Assembly: GCA_045600065.1 (NCBI GenBank) | Contig: JAZRXE010000097.1 | Location: 1 to 47,600, forward strand | Length of the DNA stretch: 47,600 nucleotides | Reading direction: 5' to 3' | Source: RGIG2707 sp045600065 | GTDB lineage: Bacteria; Bacillota; Clostridia; Peptostreptococcales; Anaerovoracaceae | Shown: in pieces, positions 13,945 through 21,807 of the stretch | How positions within the stretch are numbered: position 1 is the stretch's first letter | Layout of the letters: each line of letters starts with the position of its first letter | Translations under genes and position numbers: made by a program | The notes under the pieces: model-generated | Database searches by the model: none | Seen by the model: the letters and a program-made list of their open reading frames with translations, nothing else | What the model was told of the DNA's origin: nothing

Positions 13945-14677
13945 TTTCTTCTCCTCCGGAGATCTCCGCCAGGGCCCGGCCCACCCGGTCCGCCTTATAA
14001 TCGTAAGACTTTTTCACATGCTCCATAAGGCTGATGCCCTGCTCGTCAAGCTCTGCGGTTCTGATGTCCGAGATTATGCGGCCCCGCCTTATAAGCACGG
14101 CCCGGTCAATAAAGCCTGAGACCTCCTCGATGAGGTGGGTGGAAAGCATTATGGTCTCGTGAGGCTCCAGTATGCCCAGCAAAACCTTGTAAAAATCTTC
14201 TCTGTTGAACACGTCATTGCCTGCAAAGGGCTCGTCCATGAATATGTAGTCCGCGCCCTGGCACAGCGCCATTATAACCTCGAACTGGTTTTTCTGACCG
14301 GTGGAAAAGCTGCTGACAGCCTTGCCGTAGGGCAGCGCAAAGAAATCCATCAGTCCTGTGAAGCGCTTTTCGTTAAAGCTTTCGAAATGCTCCCTGTAAA
14401 AATCCCTGTGGCCCGCAGGGCTAAGGGGCGGGAAGAAGCTGTGCTCTGTTGTGGCCAGCGAAAGCCTTGCGATATTCTGCCTTGTAATGGGCTCTCCGTC
14501 CAGGCTGATGCTTCCCTTGTAGCTGATCAGCCCGAGTATACTTTTTATAAGCGTGGTTTTGCCCGCGCCGTTTTCGCCGAAAAGGCCTATTATCTCTCCC
14601 GGGCCGATATCCAGATCCACCCCTCCCAGGGCTGTGGTACCGCCGTAATTCTTGCGCAGATCTCTGATCTCTACCAT
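13937..14677 (-). CDS. ABC transporter ATP-binding protein
   Basis: A 246-residue ATPase subunit. Walker A GENGAGKTT is at about residues 34-42. The signature motif is a variant, FSTGQKNQF (near 125), in place of LSGGQ. Walker B is YIFMDEP (near 150) and the switch His is in LSTHL. The start at 14677 (MVEIRDL) follows GGAGG and overlaps the preceding gene by 7 bp; the open frame upstream lacks a ribosome site. It should energise the two small membrane proteins encoded just upstream. The STGQ signature and the GntR/YtrA partner place it in the YtrB/BcrA-like exporter group, which act on cell-envelope-active peptides or related stresses. Confidence 0.93.
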   Translation of the reverse strand: MVEIRDLRKNYGGTTALGGVDLDIGPGEIIGLFGENGAGKTTLIKSILGLISYKGSISLDGEPITRQNIARLSLATTEHSFFPPLSPAGHRDFYREHFESFNEKRFTGLMDFFALPYGKAVSSFSTGQKNQFEVIMALCQGADYIFMDEPFAGNDVFNREDFYKVLLGILEPHETIMLSTHLIEEVSGFIDRAVLIRRGRIISDIRTAELDEQGISLMEHVKKSYDYKADRVGRALAEISGGEENA

Positions 14678-15177
14678 ATCAAAAGCCTCCAAAAATCGAA
14701 TACATCCCGGGCAGGCAGGCATACTGCCGGCACCTTTGCCAAATATACCGCCCGGTAAACCCCTGTCAGTATTATTACAAGCACCAGACCCACCGCCGCT
14801 GCAATCAGCGGCAGCTCAAGGCATCTGCGGTGCAGCTCCCTCGGATCCCTGATGCGCTTCATCACATAAACGCTGTGGCTTGCGCTGAAATATCTGTAAT
14901 GGCCAGCCGCCATCCCAAGGCACAGGCACAGATAAGACCAGTATGCCATGAATCTGTGGACCATCATCTCGCCGAAGCCCGGCATCACCGCTCCCGGCCT
15001 TATCAGACGCTGGCCCAGATGCGTGTAAAAAATACGATTTTCCAGTATGTTTCCCAGATCTAACAGAAAGCTCATGCTGAAAAGGACTATAAAGAGCAGG
15101 GCAGCGCCGCCGTAAAACAGCAACTCTTTTTTGACGTCTATCCCCGGAGGGCATATTTTTCCGAGCTTTTTAATCAT
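14671..15177 (-). CDS. small ABC exporter membrane subunit
   Basis: A 168-residue protein with three evident hydrophobic segments (about residues 22-42, 80-95 and 120-143) and basic loops. The C-terminal end is again moderately hydrophobic. It lies between a larger membrane subunit and the ATPase and overlaps both reading frames by 7-8 bp, which argues for fixed stoichiometry. There is no recognisable domain beyond that. It probably pairs with the 240-residue protein to form the channel. Confidence 0.75.
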   Translation of the reverse strand: MIKKLGKICPPGIDVKKELLFYGGAALLFIVLFSMSFLLDLGNILENRIFYTHLGQRLIRPGAVMPGFGEMMVHRFMAYWSYLCLCLGMAAGHYRYFSASHSVYVMKRIRDPRELHRRCLELPLIAAAVGLVLVIILTGVYRAVYLAKVPAVCLPARDVFDFWRLLIW

Positions 15178-15892
15178 AAGCGCTTTCCCTCTTTCCGGTA
15201 TTTGCTTCGAAGCCTGCGTACATCAGCCCCAGGCCGGCAAAGATTATGACCGCAGCCATATAAAAGCCGGAGCGCACGGAGGCGTCAGCCAGATTCTGAA
15301 TGAAGCCGGACTGGATTATCAGCAGACAGATCATCGAGCAGAACGATTTTTCCCCATGCCTGTACATGAGAGATATGCTTGCGCAGGATATTCCCGCGCA
15401 TACACAGAAGACTATATTGCGGCCCAGGGTCCAGCCGTCGTCCAGGGGCATTACGCTGTGGAGCCAGATATTGCGGTAAACATCGAGCATTATGCCCTGG
15501 GGGCCCATGGTGCCCGCGCCCTGCTGCCTGCAGAGGCTGATCACCTCAAAGCTGATCGCTATCTGAGCCAGCCACAGCAGCAGAAATGCCAACATCCCGG
15601 CGGCGCAATGCCAGAAGAGCACGGAAGCCTCGGATATCTGAAGCCTCTTCAGCGTATAGCCAATTCGGCTTTTGGTGCCTATGTCGCCAATGCATATTAT
15701 CACTGTCGCCAGGAATGCCGCCATAAAGATCAGCATGCAGGGTGTCTGGTAATAATCGTGAAGCCCGCTCTGCGGGAACAGCCTGTATCTGACCCCCATC
15801 AGCTGCAGAACGCCCGATACTGCTATGACAGCCAGAAGCCTGTATAACACCAGACGGTTGTAAAGCATGAAAACGGACAGGTGTTTACGCAT
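15170..15892 (-). CDS. ABC exporter membrane subunit
   Basis: A 240-residue protein with about six hydrophobic segments (for example LLAVIAVSGVLQLMGV, CMLIFMAAFLATVIICIG, MLAFLLLWLAQIAI, FYMAAVIIFAGLGLMYAGF), as in ABC-2-type permeases. Its start overlaps the GntR gene by 8 bp and GGAGGAG lies inside that gene. The order regulator-permease-permease-ATPase matches YtrA-type operons. The substrate is unknown. Confidence 0.8.
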   Translation of the reverse strand: MRKHLSVFMLYNRLVLYRLLAVIAVSGVLQLMGVRYRLFPQSGLHDYYQTPCMLIFMAAFLATVIICIGDIGTKSRIGYTLKRLQISEASVLFWHCAAGMLAFLLLWLAQIAISFEVISLCRQQGAGTMGPQGIMLDVYRNIWLHSVMPLDDGWTLGRNIVFCVCAGISCASISLMYRHGEKSFCSMICLLIIQSGFIQNLADASVRSGFYMAAVIIFAGLGLMYAGFEANTGKRESAYD

Positions 15893-16274
15893 TTTTCTCC
15901 TCCTCTTCCCAATATTTTTTCAGAAGCTCTACGGCCTGATCCCCTGTCAGACCGGCCTGCCTGAGACTGCGCGCCACAGTCCTGAGCTCTTCTTCCAGAA
16001 GCTCGCGCTTGAGCTTCTCCGCTCTGCCCGGAGCCAGGACCATAAAGCTGCGCGCTCCCGAGCGCGATTCTATGAGCCCCTGATCCTCCAGCATGCGGAA
16101 CGCCTTTTGAACAGTGTTGGGATTGATCCCAAGCAGCGCGGACAGCATGCGCCTTGAAGGAAGCTCGTCTCCGTCCGCGATGCGGCCCGAGGCTGCCCCC
16201 CGCTTTATATATTCAAGTATCTGCAGATAGATGGGCTTGCCGTCTACCGCCTTAAAATCTTCGAAGTCTATCAT
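15885..16274 (-). CDS. GntR-family repressor, YtrA subfamily
   Basis: A 129-residue regulator with an N-terminal winged helix (PIYLQILEYIKRGAASGRI, LPSRRMLSALLGINPNTVQK, LEDQGLIESRSGARSF) and only a short C-terminal dimerisation tail. This is the size and layout of the YtrA subfamily, whose genes nearly always precede ABC exporters. It should repress its own operon through the TGTATTA/TAATACA repeat at 16468-16487 just downstream of the -10 box. The ribosome site is weak (GAAAG) and the leader is about 215 nt long. An extended frame in the leader is open but has no start signal. Confidence 0.92.
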   Translation of the reverse strand: MIDFEDFKAVDGKPIYLQILEYIKRGAASGRIADGDELPSRRMLSALLGINPNTVQKAFRMLEDQGLIESRSGARSFMVLAPGRAEKLKRELLEEELRTVARSLRQAGLTGDQAVELLKKYWEEEEKNA

Positions 16275-16467
16275 TTGTCTGCTTTCGTTTCAGCATGTGC
16301 AGCCTGTGCTGCGCCCTCCGGGCCGGAGCCTGATCGCTGACTGCAGGGAGGTTCTTTTCTTTGCTTTGCCGGTCGCTGAAAATCAGGGCCGCTGCTTGCT
16401 GCTCCGGCAGGCCGGTCGCCGGGTGAACAGAGCCATATCCTGATAACAGCCGGGATGACCGGCGCAC

Positions 16468-16487
16468 TGTATTATGCGACTAATACA
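16468..16487. promoter_or_regulatory. operator of the GntR/ABC operon
   Basis: TGTATTA (16468-16474) and TAATACA (16481-16487) are perfect 7-bp arms with a 6-bp spacer. They sit just downstream of the predicted transcription start, where bound repressor would block the start of transcription. Confidence 0.7.
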
Positions 16488-16498
16488 CTTTTGCCCGT

Positions 16499-16527
16499 AT
16501 TATAACCGCGCCGTATTTTGATGTCAA
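16499..16527 (-). promoter_or_regulatory. consensus promoter of the GntR/ABC operon
   Basis: Minus-strand -35 TTGACA (16522-16527), 17-bp spacer and -10 TATAAT (16499-16504): a full match to the sigma-A consensus. This implies a strong promoter held down by repression. Confidence 0.9.
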
Positions 16528-16746
16528 GAAAAACAGTGCAAAAATGATCTTCATCAGCTGTTGACTCAGCCCCATGCCGATTCTGAATGCGTCCTGTGCG
16601 CCGCGCGTGTGCCTGCATATACTGCGCTCAGCGCATCCTGACAGATGACCGCGGAGCAGGCCCCTTGCCTACCGAACAGCTTATCCGCATGCTGAAAACA
16701 ACAAAATCACGCTCAAAAGCAACGAAATTCACTCAAAAACTCCCTA
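16528..16746. other. spacer between divergent promoters, no feature seen
   Basis: About 220 bp between the promoter of the minus-strand GntR operon and that of the plus-strand sdpRI operon. I see no gene, tRNA or strong hairpin in it. Confidence 0.5.
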
Positions 16747-16775
16747 TTGACAGGCCAGCTGCCAAGAGCTATAAT
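16747..16775 (+). promoter_or_regulatory. consensus promoter of sdpRI
   Basis: -35 TTGACA (16747-16752), 17-bp spacer, -10 TATAAT (16770-16775): both hexamers are consensus. Confidence 0.92.
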
Positions 16776-16779
16776 TCGT

Positions 16780-16802
16780 TTAACATTTAAGTTAAATGTT
16801 AA
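16780..16802. promoter_or_regulatory. palindromic SdpR operator over the transcription start
   Basis: A perfect 11-bp inverted repeat, TTAACATTTAA and TTAAATGTTAA, is separated by a single G. It begins 5 bp after the -10 box and ends 11 bp before the sdpR start, covering the start site. This is the expected layout for autorepression by the ArsR-fold protein encoded next. Confidence 0.85.
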
Positions 16803-16813
16803 GGGAGTTGTAA

Positions 16814-17092
16814 ATGGGTATTCAATCGACTATCAAAGCCCTGGCGGATCCCACTCGCAGAGAGATCCTTGGGCTGCTAAAAGCAGGCGATCTGAGCGCA
16901 GGTCAGATATCATCACGTTTCGGCATCAGCGACGCGGCGATTTCAAGACATCTGTCCGTGCTCAAGGATGCCGACCTGATCAGAGACCGCCGGGACGGCA
17001 AGTTCATAATTTACGAGCTGAATGTTTCAGTTCTTGAGGAAGTGATGCTTTGGCTCAAGGAATTACAGGGGGAAGATCATCATGAACAATAA
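16814..17092 (+). CDS. sdpR: ArsR-fold autorepressor, SdpR type
   Basis: A 92-residue winged-helix repressor without metal-binding cysteines. The ALADPTRREILGLLKAGDLSAG opening, the recognition helix ISDAAISRHLSVLKDADLI and the wing RRDGKFIIYELN match the SdpR/autorepressor group. In B. subtilis, SdpR represses sdpRI until the membrane protein SdpI binds the SdpC toxin and sequesters SdpR at the membrane. Here the stop overlaps the sdpI-like start by 11 bp. The ribosome site is GGGAG. Confidence 0.9.
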   Translation: MGIQSTIKALADPTRREILGLLKAGDLSAGQISSRFGISDAAISRHLSVLKDADLIRDRRDGKFIIYELNVSVLEEVMLWLKELQGEDHHEQ

Positions 17093-17762
17093 ACTCATTG
17101 ACCGCAAAACACTGGCAATCACTACCCTGCTCACACTGAGCACAGCCCTTCCGGGGCTGCTGCTGTGGGACAGGCTGCCGGATACCATCGCGACCCACTT
17201 CGGCCTGGACGGCACACCTGACGGCTGGTCCTCCAAGCTGACGGCTGTCATACTGCTGCCTCTGATAATGACGGGTCTGCAGCTTTTCTGCGTCGCGGCT
17301 TTTTGCACCGATCCTAAACGGAAAAACCTGCGCAAAGGGCTGATCAACATCACGCTCTGGTGCATGCCGGTAACTGCCATCATAGTTCAGGGCTCGGTGA
17401 TCGCCACAGCCATGGGCACCCCTGTGGACATGCACAGCTGTGCCTTCGGTATCATGGGCCTGGTATTTACCGTTCTGGGCAATTACATGCCGAAAATGCA
17501 GCAGAACTACACCATGGGCATCAAAATCCCCTGGACCCTTGCCTCCGAGGACAACTGGAACCGCACGCACCGCATGGCAGGAAAGCTCTGGGTAGCCGGA
17601 GGTCTGATAATCATCGCGGATATGTTCTTCAGATTATTGAACGATACAGCGCTGATAGTGATACTGATGACTATATCTCTGACTCCCATCGCCTATTCCT
17701 TCCTGATTTTTGTCAAAAGCTCCGGGCTCGAAGACCCGCAAACGGATGATTCCGAGGCTTAG
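17082..17762 (+). CDS. sdpI: SdpI-family membrane protein (immunity/signal receptor type)
   Basis: A 226-residue multi-span protein. Residues about 12-65 are a DUF1648 domain (TLSTALPGLLLWDRLPDTIA, then THFGLDGTPDGW). The C-terminal half carries the SdpI signature NYMPKMQQNYTMGIKIPW followed by NWNRTHRMAGKLWV, then two further spans. SdpI of B. subtilis gives immunity to the SdpC cannibalism toxin and traps SdpR. No sdpC-like or sdpAB-like gene is in the window, so this pair is either an orphan immunity/sensing module or answers a toxin encoded elsewhere or by competitors. Confidence 0.9.
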   Translation: MNNKLIDRKTLAITTLLTLSTALPGLLLWDRLPDTIATHFGLDGTPDGWSSKLTAVILLPLIMTGLQLFCVAAFCTDPKRKNLRKGLINITLWCMPVTAIIVQGSVIATAMGTPVDMHSCAFGIMGLVFTVLGNYMPKMQQNYTMGIKIPWTLASEDNWNRTHRMAGKLWVAGGLIIIADMFFRLLNDTALIVILMTISLTPIAYSFLIFVKSSGLEDPQTDDSEA

Positions 17763-18029
17763 ACCCGTTGATAGAGCTTAAAAGCCCTCCCGCCAAGGCG
17801 TTAAGCTGTCAGAGCGGCGGGCACCTTAAAAGCCCTGTATCTGCGTTTTCCGGGCAGACTATACCCGAAGATTAATACAGCGCGCATATTCCGGCAGGAC
17901 TGCAGACTATGCAGCCCTGCTTTTTTGCTGATCCGGGCGGCATCCTCGAAAGAGGCCCCTTTACGGCATGCAATCCGGCACCTTCCTCCGTGATTTCCAG
18001 CCCGGGACTCATATTCAAGGATGAAAGCC
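17763..18029. other. intergenic region with the sdpRI terminator
   Basis: No gene seen. GCAGGACTGCA (17894-...) pairs with TGCAGCCCTGC with one mismatch and is followed by TTTTTT at 17921-17926, giving an intrinsic terminator for sdpRI. Confidence 0.6.
17894..17926 (+). terminator. intrinsic terminator of sdpRI
   Basis: An 11-bp arm pair with one mismatch and a short loop, followed by a six-T run. Confidence 0.8.
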
Positions 18030-18057
18030 TTGACAACTAATATTTTTATGATATGAT
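18030..18057 (+). promoter_or_regulatory. promoter of the SPFH gene
   Basis: -35 TTGACA (18030-18035), 16-bp spacer, -10 TATGAT (18052-18057). AAGGAGGT follows at 18068-18076, ahead of the ATG. Confidence 0.85.
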
Positions 18058-18086
18058 TTTGATATCACAAGGAGGTATTTTACCAT

Positions 18087-19100
18087 ATGACTGAAAAAGT
18101 ATTGGAAAACAAACGCAACGGACTGACTATACTCCTGCTGCTTCTGGCTTCGGAGGTAGCGGCAATAATGGGAATCATTCTCAATGTAAACTCCATACTG
18201 CGCTACATTAACCCGTTTTTATACGGATTAATTCTCGCCATCTGCATAGTCTGGCTGGCTCTGGGCTGGATCTTTTTTATCGGCCTGAAGGTGCTCAAAC
18301 CCCAGGAGGCCCTGGTACTGACTCTGTTCGGCAAGTATTACGGCACCCTGAAGGGCGAGGGATTCTATTATGTGAACCCCTTCTGCACCGCCGTCAACCC
18401 GGCAGCCAAGACCAAGCTCTCCCAGAGCGGAGATGTAAATGACGCGGAAGCCGCCGAGATCAAGAACGGCGTGGCCGTGGGCGGAAGCAAGAAGCTGTCC
18501 ATGAAGATCATGACCCTGTCCAACAGCCGCCAGAAGATCAACGACTGCCTGGGCAACCCTGTGGAGATCAGCATCGCCGTAATGTGGAAGGTCACCGACA
18601 CCGCCAAGGCAGTGTTCAACGTGGACAACTATAAAGAGTACCTGTCCCTGCAGTGCGACAGCGCCCTGCGCGACATCGTCCGCATATATCCCTACGATGT
18701 GGCCCCCAATGTGGACACCACCGGAGACGGCATCGCCGATGAAGGCAGCCTGAGAGGTTCCTCGGAGGTGGTTGCCAACCGCATCAAGGACGAGATACAA
18801 AAAAAGGTGGCCGAAGCAGGCATAGAGATCCTGGAGGCTCGCATCACTTATCTGGCCTATGCTCCCGGGATCGCAGCGGTCATGCTGCAGCGACAGCAGG
18901 CATCCGCCATCATCGGCGCAAGAAAGATGATTGTTGACGGGGCCGTAGGTATGGTAGAATTAGCGCTGGAGCGTCTTTCCGCCAACAAAACCGTTGATCT
19001 GGACGAAGAGCGCAAGGCCGCCATGGTTTCCAACCTGCTGGTGGTCCTCTGCGGAAACAAGGACGCTCAGCCCGTAGTAAATTCCGGAAGTCTCTATTAA
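18087..19100 (+). CDS. SPFH/band 7 (stomatin-like) membrane protein
   Basis: A 337-residue protein with two N-terminal membrane segments (about 14-35 and 42-66) followed by an SPFH domain (about 70-290): LKPQEALVLTLFGKYYGTLK is the domain opening, and the conserved QCDSALRDIVRIYPYDV and AEAGIEILEARITYLAYAP stretches follow. SPFH proteins form large ring scaffolds on the membrane that organise lipids and protect or recruit membrane enzymes. The C-terminal helix (DLDEERKAAMVSNLLVVLCG) is typical of a bacterial subgroup that lies beside a small ribbon-helix-helix gene, which is also the case here 1 bp downstream. Confidence 0.92.
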   Translation: MTEKVLENKRNGLTILLLLLASEVAAIMGIILNVNSILRYINPFLYGLILAICIVWLALGWIFFIGLKVLKPQEALVLTLFGKYYGTLKGEGFYYVNPFCTAVNPAAKTKLSQSGDVNDAEAAEIKNGVAVGGSKKLSMKIMTLSNSRQKINDCLGNPVEISIAVMWKVTDTAKAVFNVDNYKEYLSLQCDSALRDIVRIYPYDVAPNVDTTGDGIADEGSLRGSSEVVANRIKDEIQKKVAEAGIEILEARITYLAYAPGIAAVMLQRQQASAIIGARKMIVDGAVGMVELALERLSANKTVDLDEERKAAMVSNLLVVLCGNKDAQPVVNSGSLY

Positions 19101-19101
19101 A

Positions 19102-19302
19102 ATGGCAGAAGAAAAAAAACAGGTGCCTCTGCGCCTGTCTCCAAAACTGTATAGTGCCATAGCCGCCTGGGCAGAGGATGATTTCCGTTCGGTAAACGGG
19201 CAGATCGAGTACTTGCTGACAGAATGCGTCAAACAGCGCAAAAAGAACGGCAAGTACGTTTCCCAGACCCTGGACCAGGCTCCGGAGCTGGATATTCATT
19301 AG
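19102..19302 (+). CDS. Arc-like ribbon-helix-helix small protein
   Basis: A 66-residue protein: the beta strand KQVPLRLSPKLYSAI is followed by two helices (AIAAWAEDDF and SVNGQIEYLLTECVKQRKK), the layout of ribbon-helix-helix DNA-binding proteins of the Arc/MetJ group. The start codon comes one base after the SPFH stop, with no separate ribosome site beyond the upstream purines, so translation is coupled. No toxin partner is adjacent, which argues against a toxin-antitoxin role. It may regulate the SPFH operon or act with the SPFH protein. Confidence 0.85.
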   Translation: MAEEKKQVPLRLSPKLYSAIAAWAEDDFRSVNGQIEYLLTECVKQRKKNGKYVSQTLDQAPELDIH

Positions 19303-19340
19303 CCCCGAAGTTTAGCCCTGCATCTGGGCGGGAGGATGAA

Positions 19341-20489
19341 ATGGAAGAATATGTACTGCTGACCGGCGGAGCCGGATTTATAGGCTCACACACGGCTGTC
19401 GAGCTGCTTGATGCCGGCCGGAAAATAATCATTGCCGACGATCTGAGCAATTCCGAAGCCTCGGTAATCGGGCGTATTGAGAAAATAACGGGCAAAGCGC
19501 CGCTGTTCTTTGAGATAGACGTGGCAGACAAAACTGCCCTGCGCAAGCTCTTTTCGGAGTACAAAATTTGTGCGGTGATTCATTTTGCAGGCTTTAAGGC
19601 CGTAGGGGAATCCGTGCTGCAGCCCGTAAAATACTACAGAAACAATCTGGACACCACCATTTCCCTGCTGGAAGTGATGTCCGAATTCGGCTGCAAAAAC
19701 CTGATCTTCAGCTCCTCTGCAACGGTCTACGGAAACAACAAGGTGCCCCTTACCGAGGATATGCCTGTGGGCAGCTGCACCAATCCCTACGGCAAGACCA
19801 AGTTTTTTATCGAAGAGATGCTGAAGGACGCCGCCCATGCAGGCATTATTAACGCCGCTGTGCTGCGCTACTTCAATCCTATAGGGGCGCACCCCTCCGG
19901 GCTCATAGGCGAAAAGCCCAACGGAATACCCAACAATCTGCTGCCCTACATTACCCAGACTGCGGCCGGGATCAGAAAGGAGCTGCCCGTCTACGGCGAT
20001 GATTACGAGACTCCCGACGGCACCGGTGTAAGGGACTTCATCCATGTGGTTGATCTGGCAAAGGGACACCTTAAAGCGCTGGAATGGCTGGAAAACTGTC
20101 CGGCTGCAGAAAACAGGGCTGCAGGCATTTCCGACGCCTCGCAATCAGGCGTCTGGGAAGCCTTCAACCTGGGCACCGGGATCGGCTATTCCGTGCTGGA
20201 TGTCATCAAGGCTTTCGAAAAGGCCAACGGCGTCAGGATTCCCTTCAGGATAGCGCCCCGCAGGCCCGGTGATGTGGCCTCCAGCTACGCGGATGCGTCC
20301 AAGGCATTGCAGCTGCTGGGCTGGCAGGCTGAGCTCGACCTTGTGGAAATGTGCCGGGACAGCTGGAACTGGCAAAAAACACAAGGGGACGGTTCTTTTG
20401 TGCTCTCCGGACACAAGGGGACGGTTCTTTTGTGCTCTCCAGGCGACGGCCAATATATCGGCAATAAAGACAAGTGCTCGCAATTCTGA
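19341..20489 (+). CDS. galE: UDP-glucose 4-epimerase with a repeat-derived C-terminal tail
   Basis: Interconverts UDP-glucose and UDP-galactose with bound NAD, feeding galactose use and envelope glycans. TGGAGFIGSHTAVELL is the NAD-binding Rossmann motif; SSSATVYG and NPYGKTK contain the catalytic Ser and YxxxK. The start at 19341 follows GGGAGGATG; the longer upstream frame is antisensible only as chance overlap with the RHH gene. A normal GalE would end a few residues after DSWNWQK (about residue 345). Here two copies of a 32-bp repeat (20379-20442) begin at that point and give about 36 foreign residues, so the length is 382 instead of about 330-345. The catalytic core is intact, and the enzyme is probably active. 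Confidence 0.92.
   Translation: MEEYVLLTGGAGFIGSHTAVELLDAGRKIIIADDLSNSEASVIGRIEKITGKAPLFFEIDVADKTALRKLFSEYKICAVIHFAGFKAVGESVLQPVKYYRNNLDTTISLLEVMSEFGCKNLIFSSSATVYGNNKVPLTEDMPVGSCTNPYGKTKFFIEEMLKDAAHAGIINAAVLRYFNPIGAHPSGLIGEKPNGIPNNLLPYITQTAAGIRKELPVYGDDYETPDGTGVRDFIHVVDLAKGHLKALEWLENCPAAENRAAGISDASQSGVWEAFNLGTGIGYSVLDVIKAFEKANGVRIPFRIAPRRPGDVASSYADASKALQLLGWQAELDLVEMCRDSWNWQKTQGDGSFVLSGHKGTVLLCSPGDGQYIGNKDKCSQF
20379..20442 (+). repeat. two tandem 32-bp REP-like repeats inside the galE 3' end
   Basis: Units 20379-20410 and 20411-20442 differ only at the penultimate base. Each contains AAGGGGACGGTTCTTTTG and is bounded by CACAA/TTGTG, giving weak dyad symmetry. From memory, AAAAGAACCGTCCCC-type sequences are dispersed repeats in Clostridia and often go with REP-associated transposases; none is in this window. 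Confidence 0.75.
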
Positions 20490-20565
20490 AGCTGAATGAA
20501 CAAGAATTACTACATCGAACCTTTAAAATACAAAACCCCGCACATAAAAGATATATCCATTGACA

Positions 20566-20598
20566 ATAAAGACAATGCCGATGATGCATTGTCTTTAT
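20566..20598. terminator. bidirectional terminator between galE and the convergent gene
   Basis: ATAAAGACAATGC (20566-20578) is the perfect complement of GCATTGTCTTTAT (20586-20598), with a 7-nt loop. It serves galE from the left and the minus-strand gene at 20605 from the right. Confidence 0.8.
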
Positions 20599-20604
20599 CA
20601 CGTT

Positions 20605-21807
20605 TTAGTCTTTCAAAATATCTTCTATCCTAAATGTTGTAACATTATCCATAATACAGATTCTGACGATAGTATCCTCATCTTGAACTACATAACGTCC
20701 TTGTTCTTCTGAATACTCATAATTGCCTGCTAAAACATAGCCATCATAACCGCTATACCGGTCAGAATAATCATTAATGCCCAATTTTGAATAGTCGTAT
20801 TTATATCTGAAGTATTTGTCGGTGTTTGAATATGTAATACCGGAGGTGTCCAATTCTCCTATATAAAATTCGGAAAAATCTACCAAATAATCTAATAATT
20901 CGGCTTTTGTTTTTAAATCATCTTTAATTTCAATCTTCGGATCATATAATTCCACAAGGCTCGATAATTCATCGATAGTGGGGATTCTGCCATAAGCTAT
21001 CTTCGAGTAATCTTTTATGAATCTGTTGCCGAAATTTATTTCAGCATTGAAATTTTGAGATATTGCTTCGTTAAGTTTATTAACCTTATAATCTTTAAGG
21101 TAGTCCTCCAAATCTGTTATTCCCAGGTTTTCTTTATAATAATCATTTAAAAAATCATTCTCATAAATTTCAAAAGCTTCTTTTGTTAAACTGACGGTAA
21201 AGGTCTTGTCTAAATAATCAGTACTCATTGTAAACTCGTAACCGTCGATCCCCGGTCCCAGCCAGGAACAGCTGTAGCAGATATTTCCCTCAGCCATTTC
21301 AACTATTTCGTAATTACCGTCTCCGTATTGCTGATTTAAAAGAATGATTATTTGTTCTTTTGCTTTATTTGCTGTGATTATATTATTCTGCTGCTCGATC
21401 CTGTATGGCAAGTCTTCTATAAAAAGCGCTATTACGAATGCAAAAGCAATAGTCAGTATATTAATGATCAGGCTTTTTTTAATGGATGCTTTTTCGGGTT
21501 CATTCTCTTCTGATTCCCGTAAAACATTATTCCCCTTCTTTTTTGATTTCATAATGACACTTATAATCAGCATTATAAGAAAGACTGCCCCTGCAGCAAT
21601 ATTTATTATCAGATAGACAATAAAGTTCCATCCTATGTAGTACATATTTATCCAAGAATATGTAAAGAACGCTGCTACAAGTACAATAGATGTTATTATT
21701 GTCGATAACAATAATAACCAGCTCCTTTTACCGGGCTCTCTTATTGTTTTAACCAGCATAACAATTTGGACTATTAAAAGCAAAAAGAATAGAATTGCGA
21801 CACTCAT
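20605..21807 (-). CDS. AT-rich membrane protein of unknown function, probably acquired
   Basis: A 400-residue protein with three N-terminal membrane segments (about 3-20, 29-52 and 62-88), a charged Lys/Glu linker, a fourth segment (about 112-128) and a large extracytoplasmic C-terminal domain (about 135-400) rich in Tyr, Asp, Asn and Ile. I do not recognise the family. Base composition is clearly more AT-rich than all neighbours, with many ATA, AAT and TTA codons, and it sits between REP-like repeats and an AT-rich spacer. This is good evidence for recent transfer. The ribosome site is GGAG. No partner gene is adjacent. Confidence 0.8.
   Translation of the reverse strand: MSVAILFFLLLIVQIVMLVKTIREPGKRSWLLLLSTIITSIVLVAAFFTYSWINMYYIGWNFIVYLIINIAAGAVFLIMLIISVIMKSKKKGNNVLRESEENEPEKASIKKSLIINILTIAFAFVIALFIEDLPYRIEQQNNIITANKAKEQIIILLNQQYGDGNYEIVEMAEGNICYSCSWLGPGIDGYEFTMSTDYLDKTFTVSLTKEAFEIYENDFLNDYYKENLGITDLEDYLKDYKVNKLNEAISQNFNAEINFGNRFIKDYSKIAYGRIPTIDELSSLVELYDPKIEIKDDLKTKAELLDYLVDFSEFYIGELDTSGITYSNTDKYFRYKYDYSKLGINDYSDRYSGYDGYVLAGNYEYSEEQGRYVVQDEDTIVRICIMDNVTTFRIEDILKD

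Noticed and set aside
16275..16467. 71-residue frame in the GntR leader
   Set aside because: It overlaps the GntR start, has no ribosome site and no protein-like pattern; treated as untranslated leader.
20379..20442. Two 32-bp repeats considered as a minimal CRISPR
   Set aside because: The copies are directly adjacent with no spacer, and there are no cas genes.
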